DNA from: Roseibium sediminis
GTDB lineage: Bacteria; Pseudomonadota; Alphaproteobacteria; Rhizobiales; Stappiaceae
Direction: 5' to 3'
NCBI RefSeq assembly: GCF_008711325.1
Contig: NZ_VXDB01000006.1
Span: forward strand, 62,001-126,000
DNA length: 64,000 bases
Shown here: piece after piece, positions 54,252 to 63,521 of the stretch
Layout: every line of letters begins with the position of its first letter
Numbering within the stretch: the stretch's first letter is position 1
The notes under the pieces: model-generated
What the model saw: only the letters and a program-made list of their open reading frames with translations
Told to the model about the DNA's origin: nothing
The model's database searches: none
Position numbers and translations under genes: made by a program

Positions 54252-55019
54252 TTATTCGCCTACATTGAGAACGTCCGGGGTTTCCCAGCCAAGATGCTGC
54301 CCGCCGTCGAGTGCTATCATCTGACCGGTTACGGACCGGGCTTCCCACAGATACTGTACCGTCCGGGGGAACTCCTCTGGAACAGGACCATGCTGCAAGA
54401 GAACGGCGCCCGCCTGCCTGTCGAACTCTTCCTGAGACTGGCGCGGGCTCTTGAAGCTTGGCCCCGGACCTATGCCATTGACGCGGATGCGCGGTGCAAG
54501 TGCCTGAGCAAGAGTTTGCGTTGCTGTCCAAAGGGCCGATTTGGAAAGCGTGTAGGACAGGGAGTGCGGTGTCAGCTTCCAGACCCGCTGATCGATCAGG
54601 TTCACGATCAATCCGTCCTGACCGGCAGGCAAACTTGTCGCCATGGCATCGGCAAGGAAAACCGGGGCGCGGGTGTGGATCTGGAAATGGGTCTCGTAGC
54701 GATCCAGGGACAGATTGCCGATGCCGTCGTCTTCGAAGATCGAGGCGTTATTGATCAGAACTTGTGGAGCGCCGAATGGTTCGCTGGCTCTGGCATAGAG
54801 TGACTGCAGCGCGTGCGGATCTGTGAGGTCCGCCTGCAGGATGGCAATCTTACCGCCATCTTTCTCGATGTCGGCCTCAAGCTGCGTCGCACGTTCGCCG
54901 CCACTGACCGTATGTCCGACGATCCGCCAGCCTGCCCTGGCGAGCCCTGTCGACAAGGCTCGTCCAATGCGACTTGTTGCACCGGTGATCAGAACAGTGG
55001 GCTGCGAGACGGTCATCAA
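54252..55019 (-). CDS. SDR family oxidoreductase
   Basis: NAD(P)-dependent short-chain dehydrogenase, 255 aa. Cofactor loop ITGATSRIGRALSTGLARAG (glycines altered to Ser and Arg in part), NNASIFEDDG, and catalytic YTLSK (SLSYTLSKSALW). It resembles FolM/pteridine-reductase-like members in the early part, but I do not assign the substrate. It sits just upstream of uvrC on the same strand (72 bases), as is common in Hyphomicrobiales. Confidence 0.88.
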   Translation of the reverse strand: MMTVSQPTVLITGATSRIGRALSTGLARAGWRIVGHTVSGGERATQLEADIEKDGGKIAILQADLTDPHALQSLYARASEPFGAPQVLINNASIFEDDGIGNLSLDRYETHFQIHTRAPVFLADAMATSLPAGQDGLIVNLIDQRVWKLTPHSLSYTLSKSALWTATQTLAQALAPRIRVNGIGPGPSFKSPRQSQEEFDRQAGAVLLQHGPVPEEFPRTVQYLWEARSVTGQMIALDGGQHLGWETPDVLNVGE

Positions 55020-55093
55020 TAGTCCTGCCAGATTTGGATCTTGGGGTCAGTACGCCCCAAAACCCTCTTCGGATCAAGGCGATCGGGCAGAAG

Positions 55094-56101
55094 TCAGGCA
55101 GAAGTGATGCTGAGTGAATAAACCGCGTAGATATAGGCGCAATAGGCGACGGTGAGGGCAAAGCCGGTGGCTTTTCCAAGGGTGATGCGGAACCCGGCAA
55201 GGCCGAGCAACAGAACCGCACAACCCAGCATGACCCAGATATCGAGTTTCAGGATTTCAGCCGGAACTTCCAGTGGAACAATGGCGGTCGTGATGCCGAT
55301 GATGGCAAGCAGGTTGAAGATGTTGGACCCGATCACGTTGCCGATCGCTACGGCGCCTTGCTGGCGAATGGCCGCCATAACGGTGGTGGCAAGTTCCGGA
55401 AGGGAGGTGCCAAGCGCGATGACGGTCAGGGCGATAACAGCGTCGCTGACGCCCCAACTTTCGGCAACGGCGGTTGCCCCTTCGATGGTGAAATGCGCGC
55501 CGAGCGGCAGGCCAACAAGGCCCAGCGCAATATAGACAAGCGCGATCCCCATTGCGTCCGGAACGCCTTCCACTTCCTCAAGCGGGTCGTCTTCGCACTC
55601 GGTGGTTCCAGCTTCCCGATCAGCGGCTTTCTGCTTCAATTCCTTGCGGTGCTTCATTGCTTCAAAAGCCTGAGCGCCGAGGAAGGCGGCGAGCAGCGCC
55701 AGAAGAACAACGGCGGCTGCCATGCCCAACGGGGTCATGTAGAAGCAAAGGGCGATGAATACGGCAGAAACGGCCACCATGAAAACGGCCGTGCGGGTTG
55801 CGCCATCTTCCCCGCAAGGCGTGGCGGCAATAAGGGCAGGAAGGCCCAGAACCAGCAGGACATTGGCGATGTTGGATCCTACCACGTTGCCAATCGCGAT
55901 GCCGCCAGATCCTTCAAGACCTGCTTGCAGCGAAATGACAAGCTCGGGTGCAGATGTTCCAAAGGCGACAATTGTCAGGCCAATGACCAGACTTGGTATT
56001 CCAAGTTTCTGGGCGACACCCACAGACCCTCTAACGAGAATATCACCAGCAACAATAAGGACAACGAGACCTCCTAGGAGGCTGAGATATTCAAAAAGCA
56101 T
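55094..56101 (-). CDS. Calcium/sodium antiporter (CaCA family)
   Basis: Inner-membrane cation exchanger, 335 aa, with the two inverted alpha-repeats: FGTSAPELVISLQAG with GNVVGSNIANVLLVLG in the first half, and LGTSLPELATTVMAA with GNVIGSNIFNLLAIIG in the second. About ten helices and a charged central loop (AADREAGTTECEDDPLEEVEG). Exchanges Ca2+ or another cation for Na+ or H+. It is transcribed away from the repeat element at 56157. Confidence 0.93.
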   Translation of the reverse strand: MLFEYLSLLGGLVVLIVAGDILVRGSVGVAQKLGIPSLVIGLTIVAFGTSAPELVISLQAGLEGSGGIAIGNVVGSNIANVLLVLGLPALIAATPCGEDGATRTAVFMVAVSAVFIALCFYMTPLGMAAAVVLLALLAAFLGAQAFEAMKHRKELKQKAADREAGTTECEDDPLEEVEGVPDAMGIALVYIALGLVGLPLGAHFTIEGATAVAESWGVSDAVIALTVIALGTSLPELATTVMAAIRQQGAVAIGNVIGSNIFNLLAIIGITTAIVPLEVPAEILKLDIWVMLGCAVLLLGLAGFRITLGKATGFALTVAYCAYIYAVYSLSITSA

Positions 56102-56156
56102 TCTTGTGTCCGGTTGGGGTCGGTATGATTGGCCGTGCAGAGTGTTATGCAGTGTC

Positions 56157-56424
56157 AGGCTGTGTGGACGAATTGGAGATGCATTTCGCCGGGAAATGCA
56201 TCTTTCAAGACAGGATAAAGTTGGCGCAGGCGATGCGGTGCATCGTCGAGCCGGATTTGCCTTGTCTTGGGCGAAGCAGGCCCGGCCCTATCGGGTGGGT
56301 CAAACGGCTGCAATCTGAAGGAAATGTCCCTTTGAACGTATGCCCAATACGTTCTGCAGGTCCTTTTCCATCATCTATTGCCGTTTGATCCACGAAATAC
56401 GTCTCCAATTCGTCCACACAGCCT
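56157..56424. mobile_element. 268-bp MITE-like element with 32-bp terminal inverted repeats and nested hairpins
   Basis: The termini AGGCTGTGTGGACGAATTGG... (56157-56188) and its reverse complement (56393-56424) match in 30 of 32 positions. Inside are further perfect inverted repeats: GATGCATTTC/GAAATGCATC (56178-56202), CGATGC/GCATCG (56231-56245) inside CAAGACA/TGTCTTG (56206-56269), GAACGTAT/ATACGTTC (56334-56354), and TCAAACGGC/GCCGTTTGA (56300-56388) enclosing it. No protein-coding frame is convincing. Non-autonomous mobile element or structured RNA are both possible; no target-site duplication is seen. Confidence 0.75.
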
Positions 56425-56681
56425 AAATGGGATCGCGGGCCTTATACGCAATAGTCTGGCGCGGGAAAAGGTTCGCCAATCGCTTCTGCAAGGTTCTTAA
56501 GCCATACAGCGTTAACGGTCCATTTATCATGTCACCAAAACGCCCAGATGTGCCTTGGAAATTCCCAATTGTCCCGATCAATCCGCCACAAACTGATCCC
56601 ATATCAGTCAGCGGGGGAGGGTGGGAATGCGCCAAGACGGCTGTTCCCATCAGTTTCAGACGCTGTTTTGGAGTACTATTC

Positions 56682-57356
56682 ATGAAACGTCTTGTCTGTG
56701 CAGGTCTTGCCCTTGCTACAGTAGCTGGGGTCGTGACGCCGACCTTTGCGGCAGACTTGCCGCAATCCCAGCCGGTCTATGATACGCCGCAGGATTATGC
56801 CCCGGCTGGTCGCTTTGACTGGAACGGTGCCTATGTCGGTGGCAACATTGGCTGGGCCTGGGGTGGATTTGATACATCCTCGCCGTTGACCGGTTCATTC
56901 GACAATGATGCGAATGGGGTGTCTGGCGGTATCCACGGTGGCTACAATTTTGCCATCACGCCAAATATCATTGCCGGTGTCGAGCTCGATTACCAGCTGA
57001 CTGATCTTTACGAAAACTCCGTACGCAACGGCGTGAACGTAAAGACCAGCTCCGCCTGGAACTCGTCCGCGCGTGCGCGCCTTGGTTACGCGATGGACCG
57101 TTTCCTGGTCTATGGTACAGGCGGTCTTGCAATTGCCGATCTGAAGATCAACGCAAATGGTGCGTCGGATGACAGCACGGTCTTCGGTTGGACCGCCGGT
57201 GCTGGTGTCGAGGGTGCAATCACCCAGAACATTACGGCTCGCGTCGAATACATCTATCAGGATTTCGGCAGCGAGACCTTCTCGCTCGGTGGGTCCCAGT
57301 ACAAGACCGACCTCGACACTTCGACGGTCCGGCTGGGTCTCAGCTACAAGTTCTGA
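56682..57356 (+). CDS. Outer membrane beta-barrel protein (Omp25/31-like)
   Basis: A 224-residue outer-membrane barrel. Signal peptide MKRLVCAGLALATVAGVVTP cut near TFAADLP. Alternating strands follow: FDWNGAYVGGNIGWAWGGFD, GGYNFAITPNIIAGVELDY, SSARARLGYAMDRFLVYGTG, ITARVEYIYQDFG and the C-terminal VRLGLSYKF (terminal Phe, as barrels have). Typical of the Omp25/31 and RopB group of Hyphomicrobiales. ATG 56682 is chosen because the signal peptide starts there. Ends at a terminator. Confidence 0.92.
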   Translation: MKRLVCAGLALATVAGVVTPTFAADLPQSQPVYDTPQDYAPAGRFDWNGAYVGGNIGWAWGGFDTSSPLTGSFDNDANGVSGGIHGGYNFAITPNIIAGVELDYQLTDLYENSVRNGVNVKTSSAWNSSARARLGYAMDRFLVYGTGGLAIADLKINANGASDDSTVFGWTAGAGVEGAITQNITARVEYIYQDFGSETFSLGGSQYKTDLDTSTVRLGLSYKF

Positions 57357-57383
57357 TCCTGTCGTAGAGCGATAACACAGAAG

Positions 57384-57410
57384 AACCCGGCCTCACCGCC
57401 GGGTTTTTTG
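57384..57410 (+). terminator. Intrinsic terminator after outer membrane protein
   Basis: AACCCGGC (57384-57391), loop CTCACC, GCCGGGTT (57398-57405) running into TTTT, with a second TTTT at 57411-57414. Confidence 0.9.
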
Positions 57411-57541
57411 TTTTGAGCGGAACAAAATGACCACAATTTGCGTGGTAAACTTCGGGAAGTGTTCTATTTCTTCCGATGTTATTCGACGTGGCAGCGGGAA
57501 TTGCCGATCGGGCGGAAAATGGCCTTTGGAGGACGCACTAC

Positions 57542-59017
57542 ATGAAGTTCCTGATGCGCGGCATTCTGGGACTGGTCATCATCGCAGCAACGGTAGCTGC
57601 GGTGGGGTTCGGTCTCTACCGCCTGCAAGGGGCAATGACCCAGGAAGAAGCCTCCGCGCGCCCTCAGGGCCGTGAGCGGAGCTACTCGGTCAATGTGTCC
57701 GTCTTTCAGCCGCAAACCGTATGGCCCACCACGACAGCTTATGGCGAGATCGAAAGCTGGCGCACCTTGCAGCTGAGAGCCAGTTCGGACGGTCGGATCG
57801 TCGACATTGCGAAGAAGTTCCGTGATGGCGCGGCTGTTGTTCAAGGGGAGCTTCTGGTTCGCATCGACCCCGCAGATGCGGAATTCGCATTGCTCGACGC
57901 CGAGGCCGGTCTTGCCGATGCGCAGGCCCAGAAGGCCGAGGCGGAAGAGGCGGTCGTTGTTGCCGAACAGGAACTCGGGGCGGCCCGTCGGCAAATGGAT
58001 CTGCGCAGGCAGGCCCTGGAGCGTCAGCGCCAGCTGAAGGAGAGGGGCTATTCAACGGCAGTTCAGGTGGAGGCCGAGGAGCTGTCCTTCGCCGCGCTCG
58101 AGCAGTCCTTGAACAACCGGCTACAGTCAGTGATCACCGCCCGCAAGCGGATCGAGCGGATGAACCTGACGGTGGAGCGGGCCGAGATCGTGGTCAAGAA
58201 TGCAGAACGGGTGCTGGCCGAAACCTCCATTGTTGCTCCGTTCAACGGATATCTGGATCAGGTGGATGCGTCTCTTGGGCGCAGGGTCAGCCCGAGTGAG
58301 GCGCTGGGCCTGTTGATCGATCCTGACGCACTCGAAGCCCGGTTTTCTCTCTCCACCAGTCAGTTTTCCCGATTTCTGGACGCCAGGGGTGACCTGATCC
58401 CGGCATCCGTCACGGCTGAGTTGAAACTCGGGGACCGAACTGTTGCGGTCAATGGTGTTCTGGACCGCGTGGCTGCGGTTGTCGGGGAAGGTGAGGCGGG
58501 ACGATCCGTCTTTGCAGCGCTTGTTGTCGACAATGACACGATCCTTCGTCCCGGCGATTTTGTAACGGTGCGTTTGCAGGAGCCGGAGCTGCAAAACGTT
58601 GCCGAGGTGCCGGCGACGGCGGCCACGGAAGACGGCAGGATGCTTGTTGTCGGCGAGGACAACCGACTGAGCGAAGTCAGAACCACTATCCTCCGGCGCA
58701 TGGAAAACACCCTGATTGTTTCCAATGTTCCTTTTGGAACAAGTTATGTGCGTGAACGCCTGCCACATCTGGGGCCTGGGCTGAAGGTTTCTCCGCGCGG
58801 TGGGGAGACAGGAACCAGCCCGGCTCAACCAGACGCAGACCCGAGCGAGGAAATGGTATCGCTTGCCCCTGAAAAAAGGGCGGAGCTGCAGAAATTCGTC
58901 GAAAACAGCCGCATGCCGGAGGACCGCAAGGCCCGTCTTCTTGCCGTGCTGAAGAAGCCGCTCGTGCCGCAGACCGTAATTGACCGGATCGAGCAACGGC
59001 GTGGCAGGAGCGGATGA
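57542..59017 (+). CDS. RND efflux periplasmic adaptor subunit
   Basis: HlyD/AcrA-type adaptor linking an RND pump to an outer-membrane channel. Membrane anchor in residues 5-26 (LMRGILGLVIIAATVAAVG); lipoyl half LRASSDGRIVDIAKKFRDGA; a long coiled coil (about 110-210, e.g. AEEAVVVAEQELGAARRQMD and ARKRIERMNLTVERAEIVV); second lipoyl half SIVAPFNGYLDQVDASLGRR. 491 aa from ATG 57542 with GGAGG upstream. Ends inside the start of the pump gene, so the two are coupled. Its C-terminus is unusually extended (about residues 410-491). Confidence 0.92.
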   Translation: MKFLMRGILGLVIIAATVAAVGFGLYRLQGAMTQEEASARPQGRERSYSVNVSVFQPQTVWPTTTAYGEIESWRTLQLRASSDGRIVDIAKKFRDGAAVVQGELLVRIDPADAEFALLDAEAGLADAQAQKAEAEEAVVVAEQELGAARRQMDLRRQALERQRQLKERGYSTAVQVEAEELSFAALEQSLNNRLQSVITARKRIERMNLTVERAEIVVKNAERVLAETSIVAPFNGYLDQVDASLGRRVSPSEALGLLIDPDALEARFSLSTSQFSRFLDARGDLIPASVTAELKLGDRTVAVNGVLDRVAAVVGEGEAGRSVFAALVVDNDTILRPGDFVTVRLQEPELQNVAEVPATAATEDGRMLVVGEDNRLSEVRTTILRRMENTLIVSNVPFGTSYVRERLPHLGPGLKVSPRGGETGTSPAQPDADPSEEMVSLAPEKRAELQKFVENSRMPEDRKARLLAVLKKPLVPQTVIDRIEQRRGRSG

Positions 59018-62000
59018 TGAGGTCGCCTGGCGGTCCGAAATTTGCGTCATTTCTCGACTATATGGTTCGCCATCGCACGGCGGCGAACCTTTTGCTCGCC
59101 GTCATGCTGCTCAGTGGCATTGCGGCGGGCCTGAAAATCAGGACGCAGTTCTTTCCAGACTTCGTCATCGAGCGGGTCAGTGTCGATGTGTCCTGGCCCG
59201 GTGCTGGCCCGGAGGACATGGACCGGGCTGTTGTCGAGGTACTTGGGGCGCGTCTTCTGGCCATCAACGGAGTTGATGAAGCCAGTGCTGTTGCGAGAGA
59301 AGGCCGGGCATCGATTGATCTGGAATTCGAAGATGGCTGGGACATGGGTCAGGCCACTGATGAGGTAAAGGCGGCGGTGGATCAGGTCCGATCCGCACTG
59401 CCTGACGGCATCGATGAACCTTCGGTCAGCCGATCCGTCTATCGGGACAGGGTCACCAATATTGTGCTTTTTGGACCGGTTTCGATAGACCAGCTCTCCC
59501 AGTTTGCCGAGGATCTGCAAAGCAAGCTGTTCCAAAGCGGTATCACCCGGGTGACCATTCAAGGCACCGCTGATCCTGTTATCCGCGTGAATGTGGGCGA
59601 GGCGGAGCTGATCCGCCATGACCTGACGCTTGAGGAAATCGCCAAGGCGCTTGAGGCGAGTATCGAGTCTGTTCCCGCTGGTGAAGTGACCGGCGGCGGT
59701 GCGCGCCTGCGAACCGGGATCACCAGACGCAGTGAAGCTGATCTTGGCGAGGTGGTTGTCAAGGCTCCGGGACAGGGCGAAAAACTGTATCTGCGGGATG
59801 TCAGCACCATAGACACGGAAGGTGTCGAAAGCGGACGGGCCTATTATCACAAGGGGCAACCCGCCATTCTGGTGCGTGTTGACCGGGGATCGGACGGAGA
59901 CACGATCCGTATTCAGCGGTCTGTAGAGCGGCTTGTGGCGGAGTTTCAGGAAACGATGCCCCAAGGGGTCGTCGTCCAGCTGACGCAGACACGCTCGCAA
60001 AGCATCATTGATCGCCTTGATATCCTGATCGAGAACGGCCTTTGGGGCCTGGTTCTGGTGCTCGGGTTCCTGTTTCTGTTTCTTTCGGCCCGGACTGCGT
60101 TTTGGGTGGCTGCCGGCATTCCCGTTGCCATGGCTGCTACCATTGCGATGATGTACGCCTTCGGCGTGACCTTGAACATGATCTCGCTGTTTGCGCTGAT
60201 CATCTGCCTTGGCATTGTCGTCGACGATGCCATCGTGGTTGGCGAACATGCAGACTCTCTGTCGCGCAAGGGCTATTCGCCAGCGGAAGCTGCAAGCCTT
60301 GCGGCCAGACGCATGACAGCGCCGGTTTTCAGTGCCTCAATTACGACGCTCATTGCCTTTGCCGGTCTGGTGTTCATCGGCGGAAGATTTGGCACACTGG
60401 TAGGTGACATTCCTTTCACTGTCGGCGTTGTGCTGGTTGCCAGTTTGATCGAGTCCTTTCTCATCCTGCCAGCCCATATGCGCCATGCGCTTGCAGCGAG
60501 CCAGAAGGAGCGCTGGTTCGATTGGCCGAACCGGCAGTTCAATCGTGGGTTCAGATGGTTCCGCGAGACCCTGTTTCGGCCCTTCGTGGAGTTCGTGATA
60601 GCAGCGCGCCTCGCGGTGCTTGGCGGCGCTGTCATGTGCCTGCTTCTGTCTCTCAGTCTGTTTTTTGACGGATCTGTTCGCTGGCGGTTCTTCAATGCTC
60701 CGGAACAGAGCGTCATATCAGCCAATATCGCCATGATGCCCGGTGCAACGCGCACTGACACGAAAGCGATGATCGCCGAGATGGAGCGGGCCTTGGATGT
60801 GGTCGATGCCCGCTATGCCGAGACATATGGGCGCGCGCCGGTGGACTTTGCTCTGGCAACGGTTGGAGATACCGCCGGGCGCGGACTGCGCAGCGCGGAC
60901 AGCAAGGATCCCGACCAGCTCGGGGGCTTGTCGATCGAGCTGATTGACCCGGATCTGAGACCCTATTCGGCCTTTCAGTTCATCGGCGAATGGCGGGACG
61001 AGATCCGCAAGTCGCCTCTTCTGGAAACACTGGCCCTTCGGGGCGAGCGGTCCGGTCCGGGCGGTGATGCGATTGATGTCGCTCTGTATGGCCCGACCAC
61101 AGAGCAGTTGAAGGCGGCCGCGGAAAGCCTGAAGCAGTCACTTGCCGCCCTTCCGGGTGTCAGCGCGCTTGAAGACACGATGGCTTTCGACAAGCCGGAG
61201 CTGACCTTGTCCCTGACACCGAAGGGCGAAGCGCTGGGCTTTTCGACCGATACGGTTGCCCGTGCGCTTCGAAACCGGCTTGAGGGCATTGAGGTTGCCG
61301 AATTCCCGGTCGGGCGCCGGACGGCAAGCGTAAAGGTCAGCCTGCCGGAGGAGGAGACCCACGCCTCCTTCATTCATGAAACCCGGCTGCGCAGCCCGTC
61401 CGGAACCTATGTGTCCTTGAGCGAGATTGTCTCGATCAACAGCAGCAACGGCTTTGCCTCCATCGTGCGAGACAACGGCCTGCGAACCTTGCGGGTGACC
61501 GGCGACATTTCGGAAGATGATCCGGTTGCTGCCGACCGGGTGATGACGCTCTTGCAGGATGAACTCCTGCCTCAGCTGGCAGCGGAATTCGACGTGAAGA
61601 GCGAACTCGGGGGACTGGCCGAGCAGGAACAGTCCTTCCTTTCGGAAGCCTCTATCGGGTTTGCCCTCTGCCTTGCCGGCATCTATCTCACGCTGTGCTG
61701 GATCTTTGCGTCATGGACGAGACCGCTGGTCATCATGATCATCATTCCCTTCGGGGCGATCGGGATGATCTGGGGGCACCATCTGCACAATATTCCGCTC
61801 TCGATGTTCTCGGTCGTCGGCTTTATCGGCATGGCCGGGATCATCATCAACGATTCCATCGTTCTGGTGACGTCCATCGACGAGTATTCGGAGACGAAGC
61901 CGGTGCGACAGGCGATTGTGGATGGGGTGTGTGACCGTTTGAGAGCGGTTGTTCTGACCAGTGCGACCACTGTCTGCGGACTTACGCCGCTCTTGTTCGA

Positions 62001-62211
62001 GACCAGCCGACAGGCTCAGTTCCTGTTGCCGACAGTCGTGACACTTGCCTATGGGCTGGGTGTCGGCCTTTTCATCGTGTTGCTGGTAACTCCGGCGCTG
62101 TTGGCCGTGCAACAGGATTTCGGGCGGTTTATCAGTTCAGGTCTGCGGCTTGGCCGTCACGGACTTCGCCGGAGAAAGCCGCTTGGCGGCGGGGAACGTC
62201 CCGCCGCCTGA
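59014..62211 (+). CDS. RND efflux pump permease
   Basis: Inner-membrane proton-driven pump, 1065 aa, of the AcrB/HAE1-like type. Twelve helices; the proton-relay aspartates stand in LGIVVDDAIVVGEHADSLS (helix 4) and the second half repeats IIINDSIVLVTSIDEY. Large periplasmic loops after helices 1 and 7. Translationally coupled to the adaptor (ATGA-type overlap at 59014-59017). No outer-membrane channel gene is adjacent; a TolC-like protein elsewhere must complete it. Substrate unknown. Confidence 0.95.
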   Translation: MMRSPGGPKFASFLDYMVRHRTAANLLLAVMLLSGIAAGLKIRTQFFPDFVIERVSVDVSWPGAGPEDMDRAVVEVLGARLLAINGVDEASAVAREGRASIDLEFEDGWDMGQATDEVKAAVDQVRSALPDGIDEPSVSRSVYRDRVTNIVLFGPVSIDQLSQFAEDLQSKLFQSGITRVTIQGTADPVIRVNVGEAELIRHDLTLEEIAKALEASIESVPAGEVTGGGARLRTGITRRSEADLGEVVVKAPGQGEKLYLRDVSTIDTEGVESGRAYYHKGQPAILVRVDRGSDGDTIRIQRSVERLVAEFQETMPQGVVVQLTQTRSQSIIDRLDILIENGLWGLVLVLGFLFLFLSARTAFWVAAGIPVAMAATIAMMYAFGVTLNMISLFALIICLGIVVDDAIVVGEHADSLSRKGYSPAEAASLAARRMTAPVFSASITTLIAFAGLVFIGGRFGTLVGDIPFTVGVVLVASLIESFLILPAHMRHALAASQKERWFDWPNRQFNRGFRWFRETLFRPFVEFVIAARLAVLGGAVMCLLLSLSLFFDGSVRWRFFNAPEQSVISANIAMMPGATRTDTKAMIAEMERALDVVDARYAETYGRAPVDFALATVGDTAGRGLRSADSKDPDQLGGLSIELIDPDLRPYSAFQFIGEWRDEIRKSPLLETLALRGERSGPGGDAIDVALYGPTTEQLKAAAESLKQSLAALPGVSALEDTMAFDKPELTLSLTPKGEALGFSTDTVARALRNRLEGIEVAEFPVGRRTASVKVSLPEEETHASFIHETRLRSPSGTYVSLSEIVSINSSNGFASIVRDNGLRTLRVTGDISEDDPVAADRVMTLLQDELLPQLAAEFDVKSELGGLAEQEQSFLSEASIGFALCLAGIYLTLCWIFASWTRPLVIMIIIPFGAIGMIWGHHLHNIPLSMFSVVGFIGMAGIIINDSIVLVTSIDEYSETKPVRQAIVDGVCDRLRAVVLTSATTVCGLTPLLFETSRQAQFLLPTVVTLAYGLGVGLFIVLLVTPALLAVQQDFGRFISSGLRLGRHGLRRRKPLGGGERPAA
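62185..62208 (+). promoter_or_regulatory. Perfect 9-bp hairpin at the end of the RND pump gene
   Basis: GGCGGCGGG (62185-62193), loop GAACGT, CCCGCCGCC (62200-62208), ending one base before the TGA stop. No T-run follows. It may act as a weak terminator or as 3'-end protection; it lies between two convergent genes. Confidence 0.5.
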
Positions 62212-62241
62212 TGGGTTCTGGTCTTATGAAGTTGGTATGAC

Positions 62242-62889
62242 TTATCGCAGCGGGGCAGGATCGTTGGGGATCGGCGCCGGTGGCTGCTTGGTCTTGGCGA
62301 AGGCGGGAACGGCTGCTTCATACGCATCCACCCAGCTTGCCAGTTTGGGATAACTGGTACGCCATTCGCCGCCAAACCGCAGATCGAGATACCCGAGCGC
62401 GCAGGCCAGTGCGATGTTGCCCGCATCCACATCTGCGTCGCCGGAGACGGTCTTGGGCGGGTTGGCCTCAAGATGGCTCAATGCGCGGTCTACCTTGGCA
62501 GCCTGATAGGACAGCCAGTCATCAAACCGCTTTTCCTCCGGCCGGAACCGCTTTTCGTAAACCTGAAGAATGCCGGCATCCATGATGCCATTGGCCAAAG
62601 CCTGAAGGCGAAGCACCGGGAAGCGGTCTTCTCCGGTCGGAATGATCTTTCCGCCGCCAGCCAGAAAATCGAGATATTCGACGATAACGCGGCTGTCATA
62701 GAGGACGTCGCCGTTTTCCAGAATCAATGCGGGGATCTTGCCGAGCGGGTTCTGGCTGCGCAGGCTGTCGGCAGGATCTGCCGTTTGCGCGTCCTGAACC
62801 TCAATACGGTCCTTCAGCCCAAGGACGGCTGCGGCGATCTTGACTTTCCGTCCAAACGGGGACGGCGGAGACGAACGGAGGACAAGCAT
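62242..62889 (-). CDS. Glutathione S-transferase family protein
   Basis: GST with thioredoxin-like N-domain and helical C-domain, 215 aa. N-terminus LVLRSSPPSPFGRKVKIAAAVLG, the glutathione loop NPLGKIPALILENGDVLYDS (the conserved cis-Pro and ES/DS), then VIVEYLDFLAGG and the helical half ending RTSYPKLASWVDAY. Catalytic residue is a Ser at position 7-8 (SSPPSPF), as in bacterial beta/theta types. Substrate unknown. Confidence 0.9.
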   Translation of the reverse strand: MLVLRSSPPSPFGRKVKIAAAVLGLKDRIEVQDAQTADPADSLRSQNPLGKIPALILENGDVLYDSRVIVEYLDFLAGGGKIIPTGEDRFPVLRLQALANGIMDAGILQVYEKRFRPEEKRFDDWLSYQAAKVDRALSHLEANPPKTVSGDADVDAGNIALACALGYLDLRFGGEWRTSYPKLASWVDAYEAAVPAFAKTKQPPAPIPNDPAPLR

Positions 62890-63013
62890 TGCTGGCTCCC
62901 AATCATGTGTGGTGAGACGATGCGGCAGGACGCCGGGGTCAGGAAATGCCCATCTTGATCAAAAGAAGATTGCGCGCAAGGTCATTTGAAGAAGCGCCGT
63001 CTTGTTTGCTGCA

Positions 63014-63433
63014 TCAGCGCGGACGGGTCGTGCTGCAGGCATTGCCGTAGACGTGCCACTTGTCGGCAGAGGGAATACAGGCTCGAACAGCCCAGCCGAT
63101 ACCGACGAAGCCGTTGTCTTCCTCAAGCACGTAATAGACGGTTCGCACAGAGCCGTTTGAAAGGTCTGCCCTTGCCCTGCAATACCGCCGCGCAATCACG
63201 CTGGTCCCCCCGGCATCAAGGCGGGATTGGCTGATCCGGTTAAGGCCCGTGATCCGCAAACCGTCGTTATAGTCCTTGCGGGCACGGGACATGGTGCGGG
63301 CGACCGCTGATTGAACGCTGCCCGCATCACATGAAGGCAGTCGTGCACCTCCAGAGGGATGAGCAAGGGACGGGCCTGCAGTCGGCATACACACCATGGC
63401 GGCCAACAGGCCAACCTTAAAACCGCGCATCAT
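63014..63433 (-). CDS. Secreted protein of unknown function
   Basis: A 139-residue protein with a signal peptide (MMRGFKVGLLAAMVCMPTAG, cut near SLAHP). The mature part is small, basic and Cys-containing: LPSCDAGSVQSAVARTMSRA, VIARRYCRARADLSNGSVRT, VYYVLEEDNGFVGIGWAVRA and CIPSADKWHVYGNACSTTRP. Four cysteines could give two disulfides. I do not recognise the family, though small proteins of this kind are common in Hyphomicrobiales. Follows GST on the minus strand and precedes rlmJ. Confidence 0.75.
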   Translation of the reverse strand: MMRGFKVGLLAAMVCMPTAGPSLAHPSGGARLPSCDAGSVQSAVARTMSRARKDYNDGLRITGLNRISQSRLDAGGTSVIARRYCRARADLSNGSVRTVYYVLEEDNGFVGIGWAVRACIPSADKWHVYGNACSTTRPR

Positions 63434-63521
63434 GTTTCGCCCGCCTCATCCCTGTCAGAAGTATCGAGTGAAACCTTGCGCCATGGTCAGGGAGAGGTCA
63501 AGCAATCGGTCCCTGCGGAAC

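Noticed and set aside
53031-54803. 590-codon plus-strand frame opposite uvrC and the SDR gene
   Set aside because: Antisense to uvrC with all its motifs; the frame crosses two real genes and shows no domain.
56205-56417. Possible transposase fragment inside the 268-bp element (minus strand, 70 codons)
   Set aside because: The translation shows no DDE or other transposase motif and is shaped by the inverted repeats, so it was not called as a gene.
59047-60249. 400-codon minus-strand frame opposite the RND pump
   Set aside because: Antisense shadow; the pump on the other strand has unmistakable motifs.
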